A DNA stretch of 64,000 bases from Rhizophagus clarus (Eukaryota > Glomeromycota > Glomeromycetes > Glomerales > Glomeraceae), in the NCBI GenBank assembly GCA_015698045.1, contig BLAL01000043.1, positions 682,001 through 746,000 on the forward strand. Direction: 5' to 3'. Of this stretch, positions 1-11,829 are shown piece by piece. The translations under genes were made by a program, and so were the position numbers. The notes under the pieces are model-generated. The model worked only from the letters and a program-made list of their open reading frames with translations. It had not been told where the DNA came from and did not search any database. Each line of letters opens with the position of its first letter. Position 1 is the stretch's first letter.

Positions 1-1672
1 ACCCTTAAAAAAGCGTTTTTTTTAGTTAAGCGCTTAAAAACTTTTTCTGATTACACGCCTAACAAGAAAGGCTTTTTTTTTTTAATAAACGCCTAAAAAA
101 AAAGGCTTCTTTTTTTAATAAACGCCTAAAAAAAAAGGCTTCTTTTTTTTTAATAAACGCTTAAAAAAAGGCTTCTTTTTTTTAATAAACGCCTAAAAAA
201 AAAGGCTTCTTTTTTTTAATAAACGTTAATTAAACTCTTAAAAAAAACGTTTTTTTTTAGTCAAACGCTTAAAAAAGTGCGTTTTTTTTTTAATCAAACG
301 CATAAAAAAGAGCGTTTTTTTTTTAATCAACCGCATAAAAAAGAGCGTTTTTTTTTATAATCAAACGCCTAAAAAAGAGCGTTTTTTTTAATCAAACGCC
401 TAAAAAAGAGCATTTTTTTTAATCAAACGCCTAAAAAAGAGCGTTTTTTTTTTAATCAAACGCCTAAAAAAGAGCGTTTTTTTTTTAATCAAACGCCTAA
501 AAAAGAGCGTTTTTTTTTTAATCAAACGCCTAAAAAAGAGCGTTTTTTTTTAATCAAACGCCTAAAAAAGAGCGTTTTTTTTAATCAAACGCCTAAAAAA
601 GAGCGTTTTTTTTTAATCAAACGCCTAAAAAAGAGCGTTTTTTTTAATCAAACCCTAAAAAAAAGGCGTTTTTTGTAATTAACCGCCTAAAAAAAGACAT
701 TTTGTAATTAACCGCCTAAAAAAAGCGTTTTTTGTAACTAAACGCTTAAAAAGGCGATTTTTTTTAATTACAAACACCTAAAAAAGACATTTTTTTAATT
801 AAACGCTTAAGAAAATAGCGTTTCTTTTAATTAAACGTTAATAAACACAAAAAAAAGTATTTTTTTCAATTAAGCGCTTAAAAAAGACACTTTTTCTGAT
901 TAAAACGCCTAAAAAAAACGTTGTTTTTTAATTAAACGCTTAAAAAAAGCGTTGTTTTTTTAATTTAACGCTTAATAAAAGCGTTATTTTTTTAATTTAA
1001 CACTAAAAAAGAGCGTTTTTTTTTAATCAAACGCCTAAAAAAGAGCGTTTTTTTTTAATCAAACGCCTAAAAAAGAGCGTTTTTTTTAATCAAACCCTAA
1101 AAAAAAGGCGTTTTTTGTAATTAACCGCCTAAAAAAAGACATTTTGTAATTAACCGCCTAAAAAAAGCGTTTTTTGTAACTAAACGCTTAAAAAGGCGAT
1201 TTTTTTTAATTACAAACGCCTAAAAAAGACATTTTTTTAATTAAACGCTTAAGAAAATAGCGTTTCTTTTAATTAAACGTTAATAAACACAAAAAAAGGT
1301 ATTTTTTTCAATTAAGCGCTTAAAAAAGACACTTTTTCTGATTAAAACGCCTAAAAAAAACGTTGTTTTTTAATTAAACGCTTAAAAAAAGCGTTGTTTT
1401 TTTAATTTAACGCTTAATAAAAGCGTTATTTTTTTAATTTAACACTTAAAAAAAGCGTTGTTTTTTTAACTAAACGCTTAAAAAAAGCGTTATTTTTTTA
1501 ATTTAACGCTTAAAAAAGCGTTGTTTTTTTAACTAAACGCTTAAAAAAAGCATATTTTTTTTTTAATTAAACGCTTAAAAAAGCGTTTCTTTAATTAACG
1601 CCCAAAAAAAGGCATTTTTTTGTAATTAAACGCCTAAAAAAAAGGCGTTTATAATTAATCAAACGCTTTCGC
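1..1672. repeat. A/T-rich tandem array, ~30-bp units
   Basis: Dozens of units of about 28-35 bp. Each has a short G+C core (for example AAACGCCTAAAAAAGAGCG) followed by a run of 7-10 T and TAATC. Units vary: GCG/GGC cores, CGCC or CGCTT. The array starts at or before the window edge. A block beginning near 651 recurs near 1093 (offset 442 bp), so there is a higher-order repeat. No coding potential is visible. Many units pair core with core (CGCTT...AAGCG), giving short hairpins. Confidence 0.9.
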
Positions 1673-1754
1673 TTACTTTGCAATAAATATTTAAAATATA
1701 TTTATAATACAAACATTATTCTGTGCTTGGGGGGACGAAGTCCCCCCCGCAAAC

Positions 1755-2010
1755 TGCATATTCTAGTTTTAACTAAAAAAACCGATTTTCCTTTAATCGT
1801 TTTAACTAAAGGAAAAAAATGATTTTTCTTTAATCGTTTTAACTAAAAAACGATTTTTTTTTCTAATCGTTTTTAACTAAAAATTAAAAAAAACTGAATT
1901 TTTTTTAATCATTTTAAGGAACGATTTTTTAATTGTTTTAACTAATTGTTTTAACTATAAAATTCAAAAAAGAAAATGATTTTTTTAAAAAAAATGATTT
2001 TTTTTAAGGC
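1755..2010. repeat. Second A/T array, AAACGATTTTT type
   Basis: Imperfect repeats built on TTTTAACTAAAAAACGATTTTTTTTAATCG-like units, different from the 1-1672 array. The same unit type reappears at about 6003-6440, on the other side of the unrecognised minus-strand ORF. Just before it, at about 1729-1749, is a short G/C-rich hairpin (GGGGGGACGAAGTCCCCCC). Confidence 0.75.
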
Positions 2011-2055
2011 GTATGGATAAACTGTACTATACAATTATAATAATTAAAAAAGTTT

Positions 2056-2117
2056 GTACGATACAGTACAGTGCTTATATGTGTATACATATATGTGTTG
2101 TATTTACTGTACTGTAC
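2056..2117. repeat. Inverted repeat around GTACAGT
   Basis: GTACGATACAGTACAGT at 2056-2072 faces ACTGTACTGTAC at 2106-2117 across a loop rich in TATG/CATA. It could be a hairpin end of a small element or an operator-like site. Nothing else supports a function. Confidence 0.4.
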
Positions 2118-2394
2118 GAAAAGCAAAAACAGTACAGTTAAAATCAGATCACGTGATTGAAGTATAATTTAACTTAGAAAATTTTTTTCGCAAAAAGTAA
2201 TTTTATTATAAATATGTTGTTAAAGTAAAACTAGAATTATACGTCATATAATGTTAAAAATCTTAAAAGTTTATTTGTTTGTTAAATAATTTATTTATTT
2301 ATTTATTTATCAAACCATTAAACGATAAAAATCACGCAACGACGCATATATAAAGATTACCGGTTAATCCAGAATTAAAAATTTTATAATTACT

Positions 2395-3200
2395 TAATAA
2401 TGAAAAAAAATGAAAGCATGTGGGGAATAAAGTGAAATAAAGAGAAACAAAAGAATGAAAGAAAGAAAAGGGACGAATCAAAGAAGAAGATAAAAAAGTA
2501 AAGAAATAGAAAAGGAACAAAAAGAATAAATAAACGGAAAAAATAGAGCAATAGAAGGAAATAAAAAAAAAAGATGAAGGAATAGAAAGAGAAGGACAGG
2601 AGATTAAAAAAAAACAAATGATAAAGAAAATGGGAAAAGAATAGAAATAAAAAAGGGATAATGATGAACAAAAATAAAGGATGATGAACGGGAAGAAGGA
2701 ATGAAATCATAAAGATCAATAACAAAGCCATGAAGTTTGAAAGAACAAAAGGTAAAATGAATGAAAACGACAAACCCCCATAAAGAAATGAATCGAATAA
2801 CGTTAGTAAGAATGAAATATAAGAAACAAGAAAAAAGAAAAAAGCACCTAACTGCAATTTAAAAACCTAACCGCAAACCAGAAAAACTTGAAAACCTAAA
2901 AAAAAAAACAAAGAAATTAGAGACAAAATATAAGTAATAAAAGACAATAATGTTATGATTACGACTTGATCGCCACAAAAAGTAAAGACAAAAAAAAAAA
3001 AAAGAAAATTAAAAACAAATAATAATAACAAATAGAAAAAGAAAAGAGTACCTTTAACTATAACTTGAAAACCTAAGAGAGAAATTTATCTTCAACTAAG
3101 CAAAGACAAAAGAACTTGAAGACCAGAAATGAATTAAAGTTGTAGAAAATAAAAGTTCGTTAACGCAAAAAAAAACAGAAAAAAAATTTTTATTTCTAGA
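2395..3200. other. Purine-rich strand, no gene
   Basis: The plus strand is overwhelmingly A and G for about 800 bp (GAAAGAAAGAAAAGGGA-like text). The minus strand therefore opens long Phe/Leu/Ser-rich reading frames (2332-2857). These are composition artefacts: they lack domains and their residue make-up simply follows the T/C-rich strand. Confidence 0.7.
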
Positions 3201-3732
3201 ACAAACCTTTAATTTACCTTTCTGGAGTGGGTCTAAAGAAAAAAAGAATATTATTAAAGAAGCAGACGCGTTTGAAAGAAGAGTCCATATTTTTTATGTG
3301 AAAAAGAGATTATTTATTTATTTATTTCTTTAAACGTTGCGACATGAACATTAGTGAAAAAAAGTATTTTATTTTTATTTTTATTTTTACTGGAGGATCA
3401 CCTCGTACATGTGGAGACATAAGAACTTGTCAAAACAAGCTATAACGTCGAAATACATGAATACAACTAAATATAGAAACTATATCTATGTCGGGATCCG
3501 ATTTAGTTGTTATCAATATAAAAGAGATAACCTAAATCACTGAGAAAACACTAAATTAAAAAAATAGCCGTATTTTTCTTTCACACAAAAGTGCGCCTGG
3601 TGTAAATACTGTCATACCAGGAATGCTCCAAACCCTATTTATAAGTTGTAATGGTGTAAAAAAAAGGAATAATAAAAACTAAAATAATAAAAGAAAAAAA
3701 AATAATATAACTAAAAACTATAATATATCACG

Positions 3733-5553
3733 TTATTTAGTAATCACGTGATCAAAATTAAAACAAGGTCGTTTAGAAGTTCTAACTAAATGATAATGAT
3801 AATCAAAATATAACGAATTATGATAAGGACGTTTAAGTCTAAACTCATCAGGGTCGTAAGTATGATCATGTTCATCAGGAGCAGGTTTCAAAGATTCAAA
3901 ATATCAAGCTGAGCTGCCAGGATAATTGTCACCATCTAAAGTTTGGTCGGTAAGAAGACGCCAATGCTCTAAACATCGCCATACAGGTGTCTTCTTGGAC
4001 TTCCTATCAAGTTGTCTTAAAATTTTGTTAAATTTAGTAAAATTATATTGTCCATGAACGGAATCAGTGATTGCCATCAAGTAATTCAAATTGTCCAATC
4101 GATGACGATAACGGTCGTATGTAGTATTCCAATCCGGAAAGTGGGGTCGAACACGAGCTTTCTCCAATTCTTTTTGATGAGTACGGTAGCGGTCTTTAAC
4201 CCATTGCCACCACTTATCAGAACCAGGTGATAAAGCAAAACGCCTTTTGCCTTTCCCAAGAAAAACAGGTTTCGTCGGAATAAAATCTTTATATTTCATA
4301 TAATCGTCGTGACTCATTGATAAACGGACATTCTCAGGTAACGGAATATATTCAATTTGATCTCGATTAGCGCGAGTAATCCTTCTATCTGTGACAACAG
4401 GAACTGTCTTAACTATAGGTAGATATTGCGTGAGGTGTGGACGCTTGTCATGAATGCCTTTTTTCAAATGGTTAACATGACGAGTAAAATAGCGGACTGA
4501 ATCACATAAAGTTTTGTGTTTGGTAAAGAGAAATGTTTTAGTTGGAGTACGTATGGGTTGGTTAACATTGTCAGGAACTGTTGATTTATGTGAGTTTAAG
4601 ACACGTCGCTCAAAGCGTTGACGCCTCTGTGCTTGCTTTTCGAGAGTACAAGATGTATAATTGGAAACATTTTGAGAACGATAGATAATTTGATAGGAGT
4701 TATAGTTCTTGGTGTAAAAAAAATTCCAGCGGGGATATACAAGTCCATCAGAAGGTACTGAGATCCTTGTGTTATAAGAAATACCTCTACGATTAGAATA
4801 AACATAGTTAGTTGATTGAGATGACCATTTTTGGTGTATGTTAGTTAAAGCTGCTATACGCTGCGCTGAAGGAGTTGTAGTAGTAACACTTGAAGGTTTA
4901 GAATATTTCGGAACAAATTTGTTGTGAAGGCCACATCCTACACGACGAAAATTATTATATCTTGAATATACTATAGGAGTCGGTAAAGTGCAACAATTAT
5001 TATCTTTGAGGTCAGGTGATGATGAGAGAACTCCGCAGGGGTAACAACAGGGGATAAAAATGCCTAAAATGAATCTGTATTTTTTATAAGTGAAACGAAT
5101 AAAAGTACGGGTGCTACGATTATTTGTGTGGGTACTGTTGTATCGTGATTCTATAATAGATAAACGTTTATGTAAAGAGTCTCTTAAAAAGGTAAAATAT
5201 TTGTGTTGAATACGTTTTGGGATTACTTTTTGTAGTTTGAAAAAATGTGTTAATAAAAGAGAAACTTTAAATTTCTTGTTTAAATATTTACTCGTGGATT
5301 GATAAACTGATTCAGTTAGTGAGGCTTTTTTATCATTAGTAATGATACGTAAAAAAGGAGTAGGATTTCTATAAGAGGTAAATTCATGATGATTTAAGGG
5401 GTCTAAATCAAAAAAATAAGATTTACTGCGTTGTGATTCGTACACAGTGTTAACGCCACGTCGATCAATATTGGTCACGTGAAAGTGAACCGTTCGAATA
5501 GGGACAGGAAATGATTGTGAGGGAAAAGAAACAGGTCGAGAAAAAACGACCAT
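3733..5553 (-). pseudogene. Basic orphan ORF, TGA near the C-terminus
   Basis: I do not assign a function. The ORF starts with ATG at 5553 and reads 549 codons to TGA at 3906-3904. The same frame then continues for about 56 codons with matching composition (acidic DEHDHTYDPDEF, then KRPYHNSL) to TAA at 3735-3733, so the TGA looks like a nonsense change in a protein of about 606 aa. The protein is very basic and rich in Arg, Tyr, Ser and Thr. The C-terminal third looks the most structured: WWQWVKDRYR at about residue 440, PDWNTTYDRYRHRLDNLN at about 466 and PVWRCLEHWRLLTD at about 520. No signal peptide or clear membrane segment is seen. A/T arrays of the same unit type lie on both sides (1755-2010 and 6003-6440), so it may be the single gene of an unclassified repeat element. 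That it belongs to a repeated Rhizophagus family is my recollection, not a search result. Confidence 0.55.
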
Positions 5554-5559
5554 GATAGA

Positions 5560-6002
5560 AATAAAAATTATATTGCAACTATGATAAAATTTTTATGAAA
5601 GTTTTTCACTTTAGGGATAAAAGAAAATATTAACACTCCCAAAGGGTTATGCCGCTAATGGGCGGGAGAGCAATATGAAAGTTATAATAAAAGTAAAAAA
5701 TTTTTATAAAAAAAGAAAAATAATTTTATATATAATTTTTATAAGTACGTGAACAAAAAAAAAACGTAACCAAGGGCAGCAGAAGACTGAGAAGCCTTGC
5801 CCCGTTGACGCCCGAAGGCGTGGAAAGTGTAAAAGGAACTGTTTAATATGAAGGATAAACGAACTGTCTTCTGCGAAAAAAATGGTCAAGGGATCGACGG
5901 GGAAAAAGCTCTTTACATTAGTGAAAAAAAGTGATGATCTGATCAGGGATAAACAAATAAATACATAAGTCACGTGGTAAAAAAGGTTGTACAAAACTCT
6001 TT
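5560..6002. other. Upstream region of the orphan ORF
   Basis: There are two G+C-richer patches, about 5635-5672 (CTCCCAAAGGGTTATGCCGC) and 5770-5830 (GGGCAGCAGAAGACTGAGAA, then GCCCGAAGGCG), in otherwise A/T-rich DNA. They could be leader or promoter sequence of the divergent minus-strand ORF. No gene is supported. Confidence 0.35.
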
Positions 6003-6440
6003 AATTAAATGATAAAAAAAATCGTTTTTTTGATAAAAAAAGAACAATTAACTAAACGTTTAACTGAAAAATTCAAAAAAAGAAACGATTTTTTTAAATC
6101 GGTTTATTAATAAAAGACGAATTTTATATCGTTTTTAAAAGCAATGAATTTATTTATCATTTTTTATTAAAAAAAAACTATTTTTTTTTTAATCATTTTA
6201 GTTAAAAAAAACGATTTTTTTTTAATCGTTTTAGTTTAAAAAAAAAACGATTTTAATTTTTTTAAAAAAAACAATTTTTTTTTTAATCGTTTTAGTTAAA
6301 AAAAATTGATTGTTTTTTAATCGTTTTTTTTTTATTGATCATTTTTTAAAAAAATAAAAAAACGTTTTATTAATAATTTTTTTTTACGGTTTAATTAAAA
6401 AAACTTATTTTTTTAATACTTTAATCAAAAAAAAAAAGAA
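6003..6440. repeat. A/T array matching the 1755-2010 array
   Basis: Imperfect repeats of AAAACGATTTTTTTTAATCG with TTTAGTTAAAAA spacers, about 30 bp per unit. They are the same type as those at 1755-2010, in similar orientation, and flank the orphan ORF on its 5' side. Confidence 0.75.
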
Positions 6441-6569
6441 TACTTTTTCGGCATTTTGATAATTGAAAAAACATTTCACACCGATTTTAACGATTTTAAT
6501 AAACGGTTTCGCAATGGTTCTTTTTCATAGTTTAATGAAAAACGTTGAGAAACGTTTTTCTTGATGATA

Positions 6570-6705
6570 AAGCTTGAGCCAAAGTTTTTCATGCTCGGCT
6601 TGACTTGAATGAACTGAATCAAGATTTTTTATGACTTGACTCATTCCGGCTCAAGCTGGAATTTTTTTTTTCAAGCCAAGCCAAGCCAGACTGTAGCTTT
6701 ATTTG
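6570..6705. repeat. GCTTGAGCC/GGCTCAAGC inverted words
   Basis: GCTTGAGCC near 6571 and GGCTCAAGC near 6648 are inverted copies. They are followed by AAGCCAAGCCAAGCC. The region looks like the end of a foldback element, but I could not define both ends or a target duplication. Confidence 0.35.
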
Positions 6706-7317
6706 CAATGGTGTGAAATATGGGATCCGTTTAAAATCCTGAATATCAAAATCCTGAATGGTACGAAATTTTCAAATTCGAGATTTTGTATCAAACCCGC
6801 TGATTATGCATATTAGTGTTCCTACTTATTATATTAAAAGACGATTTGCTAATAAAAATTTAAGGAAAAAATAAAAAAAAAATTTAGAAGTACGAATCTA
6901 AAACAAAATCAATAACAAAAAAATGCAGACTTGCAAATTCTTGAAAATCGTCATTGACCTAAAATATATTTAATAAACAAAAGAAGAAACCTGACTTTAT
7001 AATTAAGAGAGAATGAAAGAATAGTGTGGCGTAAGATTTTAATAATAAAGCTTGGAAAAATAGCACTTCTCATTTTATTGTCAATTTGTTCTTTAATTAT
7101 TTTAAATATTTTATTGCATCAAAAAAAAACAATTGTTTTTTAGGAGAAATGATGATAACAATTTTTATGTGATTATTGAATGATAAAAATAAGCGTGATA
7201 AAAAAGGAATTGAGCCAGAGAATCGTCAAATTTACTAAAAGTGGTTATAAAAAATTGAAGTTTTACCCAGGAAATCGGTAATTTACCATAAAAAAAAAAT
7301 TACTGGATTTGGCAATT

Positions 7318-7562
7318 ACGACCAGCATGATGTCAAGACATTATGTCTCAGACATCATGCTGGATGATGTCTATGCATCAACTTTCATATATCCAATATG
7401 ATGTGCAGACATCAGTCAGCATGATGTTTGCATGGTGTCTGAACATCATGTCAGATGATGTCTAAGACATCAACTTTCACATATCAAACGTGATGTCTGA
7501 GACATCAAGGTGTATGATGTCTGAACATCATGTCAGATGATGTCTAAGACATCAACCTTTTG
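7318..7562. repeat. Palindromic TGATGTCT/AGACATCA array
   Basis: At least a dozen half-sites of GATGTCT or AGACATC lie within 245 bp, many paired as the palindrome GATGTCTGAGACATC or as AACATCATGTCAGATGATGTC. Part of it is a tandem duplication: TCATGTCAGATGATGTCTAA occurs twice, about 80 bp apart. It lies 3' of the kinase-Sel1 gene and its decayed units. Confidence 0.8.
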
Positions 7563-8284
7563 TCAAGAACGGCTTTCCATATGCATCGTATAGTTCAAAT
7601 GCTTTAATTTCATTTTTTTCAGTCCTTGTGTAATTTTTATAACAAAATTAAAGCATGTAGATTACATTAGACTGACCTTTTTTTTACTGCTTCTTTGTAT
7701 AATTTAAATGCTTTTATTTCGTTTTTTTCAACTCCATAACGATAGCATCTTCCAAGTGCATGATTGCAGCAAACTGACCTTTTTTTACTACTTCTTTGTA
7801 TAATACAAATGCCATAATTTCATTTTTTCAGTTTCTATACCATAATGATAGCATTTTCCGAGCTCATATATTGCATCAATATGAACTAGAACATCAAAGA
7901 TTTATTAGAACAGATAGTTTATACTATATATTTTAATAAATTAAAAATATACTCTTATCATGTTTCTAAAAAATAACAAATTTTTCAAATAAAAAATACT
8001 AAATATTAATTCTCTGTCAAATGAAGGATTCATCAACGAGATAATGAAATAAATCATTGTATAAAATAAATTTAAATATTCATTTTATTAATATAGATAA
8101 TTTTGTTTTTTTACATAATTTACAATTTAATTTTATATATACTTCAATAGAATATGTAAGTAATAAATTATTTATTTAATTCCTAATGTACTGTATATTA
8201 GTATCAATATCAAGGCCACAACAGGATTTTCGTTTATTTCTCTATATAATACAAATGCTTTAATTTTATATTCTTCAGTTTCTA
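7563..8284 (-). pseudogene. Decayed Sel1 repeat units beyond the stop
   Basis: On the minus strand, just after the stop of the kinase-Sel1 gene, recognisable Sel1-coding text continues in broken form. One unit fragment is at about 8210-8284. Further units are at about 7690-7890 (encoding KKAVKKGQ..-, [11 protein letters not shown] and KAFELYK-like pieces), with stops and small indels. The nucleotide text matches the intact array closely (for example TCTTTGTATAAT.CAAATGC). Either the array was once longer and was cut short, or this is the remnant of an adjacent copy. Confidence 0.7.
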
Positions 8285-11022
8285 TCATCCACTTCCCTCA
8301 AGTTCACGTATTGCATTTATTGCACCACCATGACCTTTTTCAGCTGCTACTTTGTATAATTCCAATGCTTTGATTTCATCTTTTTCAGTTCCTACCCCTT
8401 TTTGATAACAATATCCAAAATTATATATTGCATTAGGCTGACCTTTTTCAGCTGCTTCTTTGTATGATTCAAATGCTTTGATTTCATTTTTTTCAGTTCC
8501 TATTCCATATTTATAACAAGATGCAAGATTCATTATTGCATCAATCTGACCTTTTTTGGCCGCTTTCTTGTATAATTCAAATGCTTTGATCTTGTCTTTT
8601 TCAGTTCCTATTCCTTTTTGGTAACAATATCCAAGCTCATACATTGCATTAATATGACCTTTTTTAGCTGCTTTTTTGTATAATTCAAATGCTTTAATCT
8701 TATTTTCTCCAGTTCCTATTCCATATCTATAACAATATGCAAGTTTTTTTATTGCATTAATCTGACCTTTTTCAGTTGCTTCTTTGTATAATTCAAATGC
8801 TTTAATTTCATTTTCTTTGATTCCTATTCCATAATGATAACATTTTCCAAGATCATATATTGCATCAATTTGACCTTTTTCTGCCGCTTCTTTGTATAAT
8901 TTAAATGCTCTGATTTCATTTTTTTCAACTCCTATTCCATAATGATAACATTTTCCTAGTGCATATATTGCATCAATCTGACCTTTTTCAGCTGCTTTTT
9001 TGTATGAATTAAATGCTTTGGTTTCATTTTTTTTGGTTCCTATTCCATTTTGGTGACAATATCCAAGATGACCCATTGCATCTACCTGACCTTTTTCAGC
9101 TGCTTTTTTGTATAATTTAAATGCTTTGATTTCATTTTTTTTGGTTCCTATTCCATTTTCATAACAATATCCAAGATAAACTATTGCATCAACCTGATCT
9201 TTTTCAGCTGCTTCCTTGTATAATTCAAATGCTTTTATTTCATTCTTTTCGGTTCCTATTCCATAATGGTGGCATTTTCCAAGTGCATATATTGCATTGA
9301 TTTGACCTTTTTCTGCTGCTTCTTCGTATAATTCAAATGCTTTAGTTTCATTCTTTTCGGTTCCTATACCATAACGATAACATTTTCCAAATTCATATAT
9401 TGCATCAATTTGACCTTTTTCTGTTGCTTCTTTATATAATTCAAATGCTTCGATTTTATTCTTTTCTGTTCCAATTCCAAGTTGATAAAAATCCGCTAAA
9501 AGAATCAAATTTTTTTGTTCATTTTTCTTATCTGATAAATAATTAAATATTTCATTTTCAGTTTTATTTTTTAATACTATAATTTGTTTAAACGATTGAA
9601 TATAGTCATTTGTACAAATTCTTCCCTGATTGGCATCTTCATGTAGTATAAATAATTCATTAATTATGGTTTCATTTTCAGTTAATTTGGTTTGTAATGA
9701 TGAACTTGAATTATCATTATTTACTACATGATTTTCAATATTGCTTATTACAGTTTTTCCATAAATTTTTAATTCTTTTGTATTTAAATTAATTGATTTT
9801 AGGTCAGAAACTACTTTCTGGATGTCTGGTCTATCATCCGGATTATTTTGCCAACAATCTAGGGAAGTTATTTTAAAAATAAAAATAAAATTAGTAAATA
9901 ATTAAAAAATTACAATAAATATATTAATGTAAATTATGTAATTTACCTGTATAAATATCAATATAATCAACTGGTGTACCAGTAACTGGAGTTTCCCTTT
10001 TCCCATTTGAAATTTCCGATATTAATGCTAGTATTTGATGATTTTCATTACAAGTATTAAACGGTATTTGACCAGATGATATTTCCCATAAAAGCACGCC
10101 AATGCTGTATATATCTGATTTCTTATTTGCTATATATTTTTTATCATTAGCTGTTTGTTGTTTGAAAAGTTGTGGATCATTATAAGGAATCATTCCTATA
10201 AGTTCTTTATTTGATGATACTTCTGTTATTCTACGTGAAAGTCCAAAGTCTACTAATTTGATTATATCTTGATGAACTAATATGTTATTAGAATGCTATT
10301 TATTGAAATTAATATGATTAATTTGATATAAATTCTATTTAATATAAAATTAAGTAATTTTTTTAAGAAAAACTAATAAAATACTTACGAGATCACGATG
10401 AATAATATCTTTTTGATGTATATATGAGACTGCATTAGCAATTTGAATAGCAAATCGTAATTTAATATTCCAATCTAATTTATCAAAATTATTTTTTAAA
10501 TAATTTCTCAATGTGCCATTATTTGCATATTCAAGAATAAGCATATAATCTGAATCTATATTTTTAATAAATGATAATTATTTAATAAATTTGTAGTTCT
10601 TTAATAAATTAAGTTTAAACATATATTATTACTCACGTTTTCCTTTAGTGATTCCGAGAAGTTGAATTATATTTTTGTGAAAGTTAACTTTACATAATAA
10701 TTTCACCTAAAAGAAACGAAACATCTATTATAATTCAAACAATAATACTGATGACTAAATAATAATTTTTCATATATTGTACCTCATTGACAATTTCTTT
10801 CACAGAATATTTGCCAATATCAAAGGACTTTAATGCAATAACAGTATCTTGGCTTTCCCAAGTAGCCTTATAAACATTACCGGATGCTCCAGAACCTATA
10901 AGTTGAATATTTTGAAATTCGTTGTAATCATAGCAATTAATATAATCCTTAGTGATGCCATCCTCAATCCATTGAGCCCATTCGTTAGTATCGACAATTT
11001 CACTATTGGAATCGTTTGCCAT
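8285..11022 (-). CDS. Protein kinase fused to Sel1 repeats, 5 exons
   Basis: Spliced by me as 11022-10783, 10706-10637, 10555-10389, 10295-9947 and 9858-8285. All four introns are GT-AG (76-93 nt), all phases agree, and the product is 799 aa. The kinase domain is at about 36-300: glycine loop [14 protein letters not shown] (42-55), lysine in VIALKSF (K65), HRDLHSNNIL (D158), DFG at 175-177, then [12 protein letters not shown] and [10 protein letters not shown], so all catalytic residues are present. The activation segment ends in IPYNDPQLF in place of the usual APE, as in the large TKL-like kinase family of Rhizophagus. After a linker rich in Asn and Ser, about 11 Sel1 units of 36 aa follow (consensus [34 protein letters not shown]), forming an alpha-alpha superhelix that in other proteins binds partners. 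A cytoplasmic signalling kinase with a scaffold tail is the likely role. Substrate unknown. Confidence 0.9.
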
Positions 11023-11829
11023 TTTCTAAAGGGATTTTTGGCATTTTTTTTTTTTTTTATGAAAACCTTTGATCGCTGTATTTAATAATTATGCAACGTA
11101 CACGAAATGTTTCACACGGCGTTTCAAATCATATGATATTATGCATTCTGTGAATCAAATGATATCAATGTGTATAATATCGGCGTTACGGTCAAATTAT
11201 ACTGTTACTAGTGTATAATATCACACCGATCGCAAGCGAATGAAAGTGAATACTTTTAATGCTGTGTTAACGATACTGTTAATGATCGACACAACATTCT
11301 AATTGTTAACGTTTCTGAAAACGGCAATAAATGAGTTAGATAATATAAACTCTAAATATCCATTATAAAAGAATTTCAGCGTCTTTCATTCCATTACATA
11401 AATAATATTTCATTCTTAATGTAACAGATAATGTTAGTGTTCGTGTAAATATTTACATTTACAATATCTAAAATGATAAGAATAGTTTTTAGTTTTATTT
11501 TTTTATTTTTATTCATAATAAGCTAACACATACATAGCAATTACACCATAACGTATATAAATACACTAACGTAATAAAAAAAACTGTCGTTAAACCGTCG
11601 CTAGCTCAGGTAGATGCCACGTGGATAAAGACCTTAAGGGTTTATTAATTTCAATTTTTTGTGCATAGAAGAAACGCCTGTTACAAAAAGGAAGTTAAAG
11701 GGCTGACAAAAAAGAAAACAATTAATCAGGCAGTAATAAAAGGGGAAATTAAACTAAAGGCTTCGCTACCCTACCATATCTACTATTAAAAAAGAATGGT
11801 AACATAAAATAAGCAGGTTCTTGATGATA
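11023..11829. other. Upstream region of the kinase gene, no gene
   Basis: AT-rich DNA that includes the kinase promoter and the divergent side. Words such as TATGATATTATGCAT and ATAATATC recur, and there is a T-run just upstream of the kinase ATG. A G+C-richer patch at about 11590-11640 (CGTCGCTAGCTCAGGTAGATG) may be repeat-derived. No ORF with domain signal is seen. Confidence 0.4.

Noticed and set aside
2332..2857. Minus-strand ORFs of 62 and 155 codons
   Set aside because: Almost pure Phe/Leu/Ser/Ile text that mirrors the purine-rich opposite strand; no domain, no start context.
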